Positions 62,421-64,000 of a DNA stretch of 64,000 nucleotides are shown here, one piece after another. The stretch is from the NCBI GenBank assembly GCA_933228675.1, contig OW121742.1, forward strand, positions 15,516,489-15,580,488, in the 5' to 3' direction. Every line of letters begins with the position of its first letter. Positions within the stretch are counted from its first letter, which is position 1. Made by a program: the position numbers and the translations under genes. The notes under the pieces were generated by a model. It ran no database searches. It was not told the DNA's origin and saw nothing but the letters and a program-made list of their open reading frames with translations. This DNA comes from Stomorhina lunata. Lineage: Eukaryota; Arthropoda; Insecta; Diptera; Rhiniidae.

Positions 62421-63288
62421 GCCGCTTTAAGCCCCTTAATTGTTTATTACACAAACTTTTTATAACAACATTTTACAATATCATAAAAAATGTTTAATTT
62501 TCGTTTATTACGATTTTCCTAAACTCAATTGTGTTGTTAAAATATGTTAATTTTTTTTTATATGATTTTTTCCATTTTTTTTATTCAATAAAATCCAATC
62601 TTGTTTTAATGGTCACGGACAGACCGAGTCAAAATCTAACTAAAGAATAAAAATAAACAATATCATAATGATTTATTATTTCATTTTGACCATAGAAAAT
62701 TATTTTAATTGATTGTTTTTTAACTTTTATTTCTTTTGTTCTTTGCAGGCTTTTAATATAATAAAACAAAAAACTCATACTTGTGGAATATTTCTTTATG
62801 ATCTATAATAATTTAAGGTAAGTTTTTTTTTCTATACTGGAAAGGTTATATAAATACATAGAAATTTGGATACATAAAAATTTTGTAAAAAAAAATTTAT
62901 GTTATAAAAACAATAATAAATGTTTATAAATAATAGCAACAATGAGGGCTTGAACTTTATAGATAAATTATAAATTTTTTCTACTTCTTAGTTAAAACCA
63001 AAAAAATTTTACATAATAATAGTTGGTTAGACAAAGGTAATTTAGGCATATTAATCTTTTATATGATATTTTTTTGTTTAATTTTTATATGATGATAATA
63101 TTTCGATATTTTTTAAATTTTTAAACTTAGATAACTTTCCATAGAATTATGAAAATTTTAAATATCTTTTAACAAAATAAAGCTCGAAATATTGTCTTTC
63201 AAATAAGCTATAGTTTAATCTATGGCTTTTCATATTACCAGAGATATGACATTTTGGAGCTTTTAACCAAACAATCTTAACTGAACAT
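62421..63288. other. AT-rich spacer containing a possible short exon
   Basis: Apart from the candidate exon at 62749-62817 no feature is visible. Confidence 0.5.
62749..62817 (+). other. Possible noncoding (UTR) exon
   Basis: A pyrimidine-rich tract ending TTTTGTTCTTTGCAG precedes a 69-bp segment ending AAG, followed by GTAAGT: good matches to metazoan acceptor and donor consensus. All three frames contain stops, so it could only be an untranslated or lncRNA exon. In AT-rich DNA such pairs also occur by chance, so this is a prediction from splice signals only. Confidence 0.25.
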
Positions 63289-63692
63289 TAGTTCATAGAT
63301 TGCAGTGGAAAATGCACTTATGTGCAACATTGCATTGTCTTGGATGATAATAACTAAATGCGGTTATTTTTTTTATTTAGTATTAAATCGAACCTATAAC
63401 TAGACATAATATGCTCCATTGATTGCTTTCCCCTCTTGGAGGTAGTCAATGTGGATTTTACTGCCATGACTTTATTGGCCGACAAACACACTTTTGCCTT
63501 CTTTTTCACGGATTTACCCCGAAAAATTCACTGTTTGACTGAAGTTTCGTATCAGGTGTGTTGAGGTGGATTTACAGTGGCAAAACGGCGCAAAAAGTCG
63601 TCAATGTTGTCATCTTTCGAGCTAGATTTGTGACATCGAAATTCAGTAAACCAATTCTTTATCATGGAAATTGATGGTGTAGAACAGCCATG
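63289..63692 (-). pseudogene. Internally deleted mariner transposase relic
   Basis: Read on the minus strand, SISMIKNWFTEFRC (from about 63675) resembles the N-terminal DNA-binding region of mariner transposases. It then jumps within a few codons to DDFLRRFATV, which in intact enzymes lies just before the first catalytic Asp, so roughly 100 residues are missing. The catalytic Asp is replaced by Asn (63570-63572). A frame change with loss of about ten residues follows KVMAV, and DYLQEGKAINGAYYV continues in another frame. RFN..K.KK.PHL and QDNA (63331-63342) retain the second catalytic Asp. In-frame stops lie after QHT, after SVKQ, after YYV and beyond. The C-terminal third, with the last Asp, is absent and no terminal inverted repeats are evident. 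It resembles the irritans-type subfamily. It is clearly nonfunctional. Confidence 0.9.
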
Positions 63693-63767
63693 GTTTGAGT
63701 GGTGGTAGTCTGCAGTTTAGACAGGGGTAAACTGCTGGAATCATATTAACTCGCACTTAGTGTATTC

Positions 63768-63994
63768 AGGCGTAGGCAATCCATACCACCAGAAGCCGAT
63801 GACTTTTTTTAATTTTCGTAAATATCAGGATCATTAATGAAACTCATGAAAATGAGTATTGAAAGCATTCAGTTGAAATTTAGATGTGAGCAGAGTCGGC
63901 TAGTGTCGTTTAGTTAAAGAAAATACAAAAACAAAATATACTACAAAAAAACCAATATCCAATTTATAACAACAAAATACATGGTTGGAGAGAA
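63768..63994 (-). repeat. Dispersed repeat shared with 7.56 kb, copy 2
   Basis: Inverted relative to 7563-7791 and continuing close to the window end. On its strand it lies immediately upstream of the mariner relic, with about 75 bp between (holding the hairpin GCAGTTTA-CCCCTGTC-TAAACTGC). Copy 1 has no mariner next to it, so the association is probably incidental or the mariner entered the larger element. Confidence 0.8.
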
Positions 63995-64000
63995 TAAATA

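Overview
This is extremely AT-rich, gene-poor eukaryotic DNA, most likely from a brachyceran fly (my best guess is a calyptrate such as a blow fly, house fly or relative). The evidence is two long elements of the dipteran mini-me/HINE (Helentron-associated) type with GTCT/GTCC microsatellites and an ATTCGGC...CCGAAT end hairpin, a decayed mariner transposase, and no bacterial-type gene structure. I find no intact protein-coding gene, rRNA or tRNA. The short open frames are either translations of tandem repeats (KFSIEKFLIKK-like strings readable on both strands) or chance frames in AT-rich sequence.

Roughly half of the window consists of tandem arrays sharing one palindromic core, TTTTCTATAGAAAA. 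They differ in the linker joining the cores: TCATATAAAAA (1-1136), TTATCAAAAA (5.7-7.4, 15.5-16.4 and 32.4-33.6 kb), ATAGCAAAAAA (21.4-22.9 kb), TTTCAAA (23-24 kb), TTAACGAAAA (25.2-30.4 kb), TTGACCGAAAA (35-36.5 and 41.4-43.6 kb), TATAAAAATTT (45.3-47.6 kb), ATTCGATTAA (49.3-51.7 kb), CATAAACGAAAA (52.8-55.7 kb), and a further set at 58.7-62.4 kb. Several arrays contain second-order duplications. The three TTATCAAAAA arrays are all preceded, in the same orientation, by the same leader of about 100 bp, as if leader and satellite form one mobile or amplifying unit.

The most interesting material is a set of hammerhead-ribozyme-like RNAs. A 724-bp inverted-repeat element sits twice inside the 29-bp array (26713-27436 and 27898-28621), each copy flanked by an 11-bp direct repeat, and each 190-bp arm carries a hammerhead-like fold (four in total). 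A related fold lies at 29808-29876, with stems I and III rewritten but still paired. A third, fully canonical type I hammerhead of the Penelope-like kind is on the minus strand at 38725-38789, with a decayed relative near 56.7 kb.

Other elements: a mini-me/HINE element on the minus strand (2.56-4.41 kb) and a longer one on the plus strand (11.76-14.39 kb); a large imperfect palindrome at 19.1-19.5 kb; a 529-bp terminal-inverted-repeat element at 37.94 kb; an 85-bp mini-hairpin at 39.4 kb; a dispersed repeat found at 7.56 kb and inverted at 63.77 kb; and an internally deleted mariner relic at 63.3-63.7 kb. The remaining sequence is AT-rich spacer, much of it (9-11.7, 14.4-15.3, 16.6-20.5 and 31.6-34.2 kb) loaded with AAGCTT/AAAGCTTT words. 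One possible short noncoding exon with good splice sites lies at 62749-62817. Overall the window looks like heterochromatin-like intergenic DNA or part of a very large repeat-filled intron.
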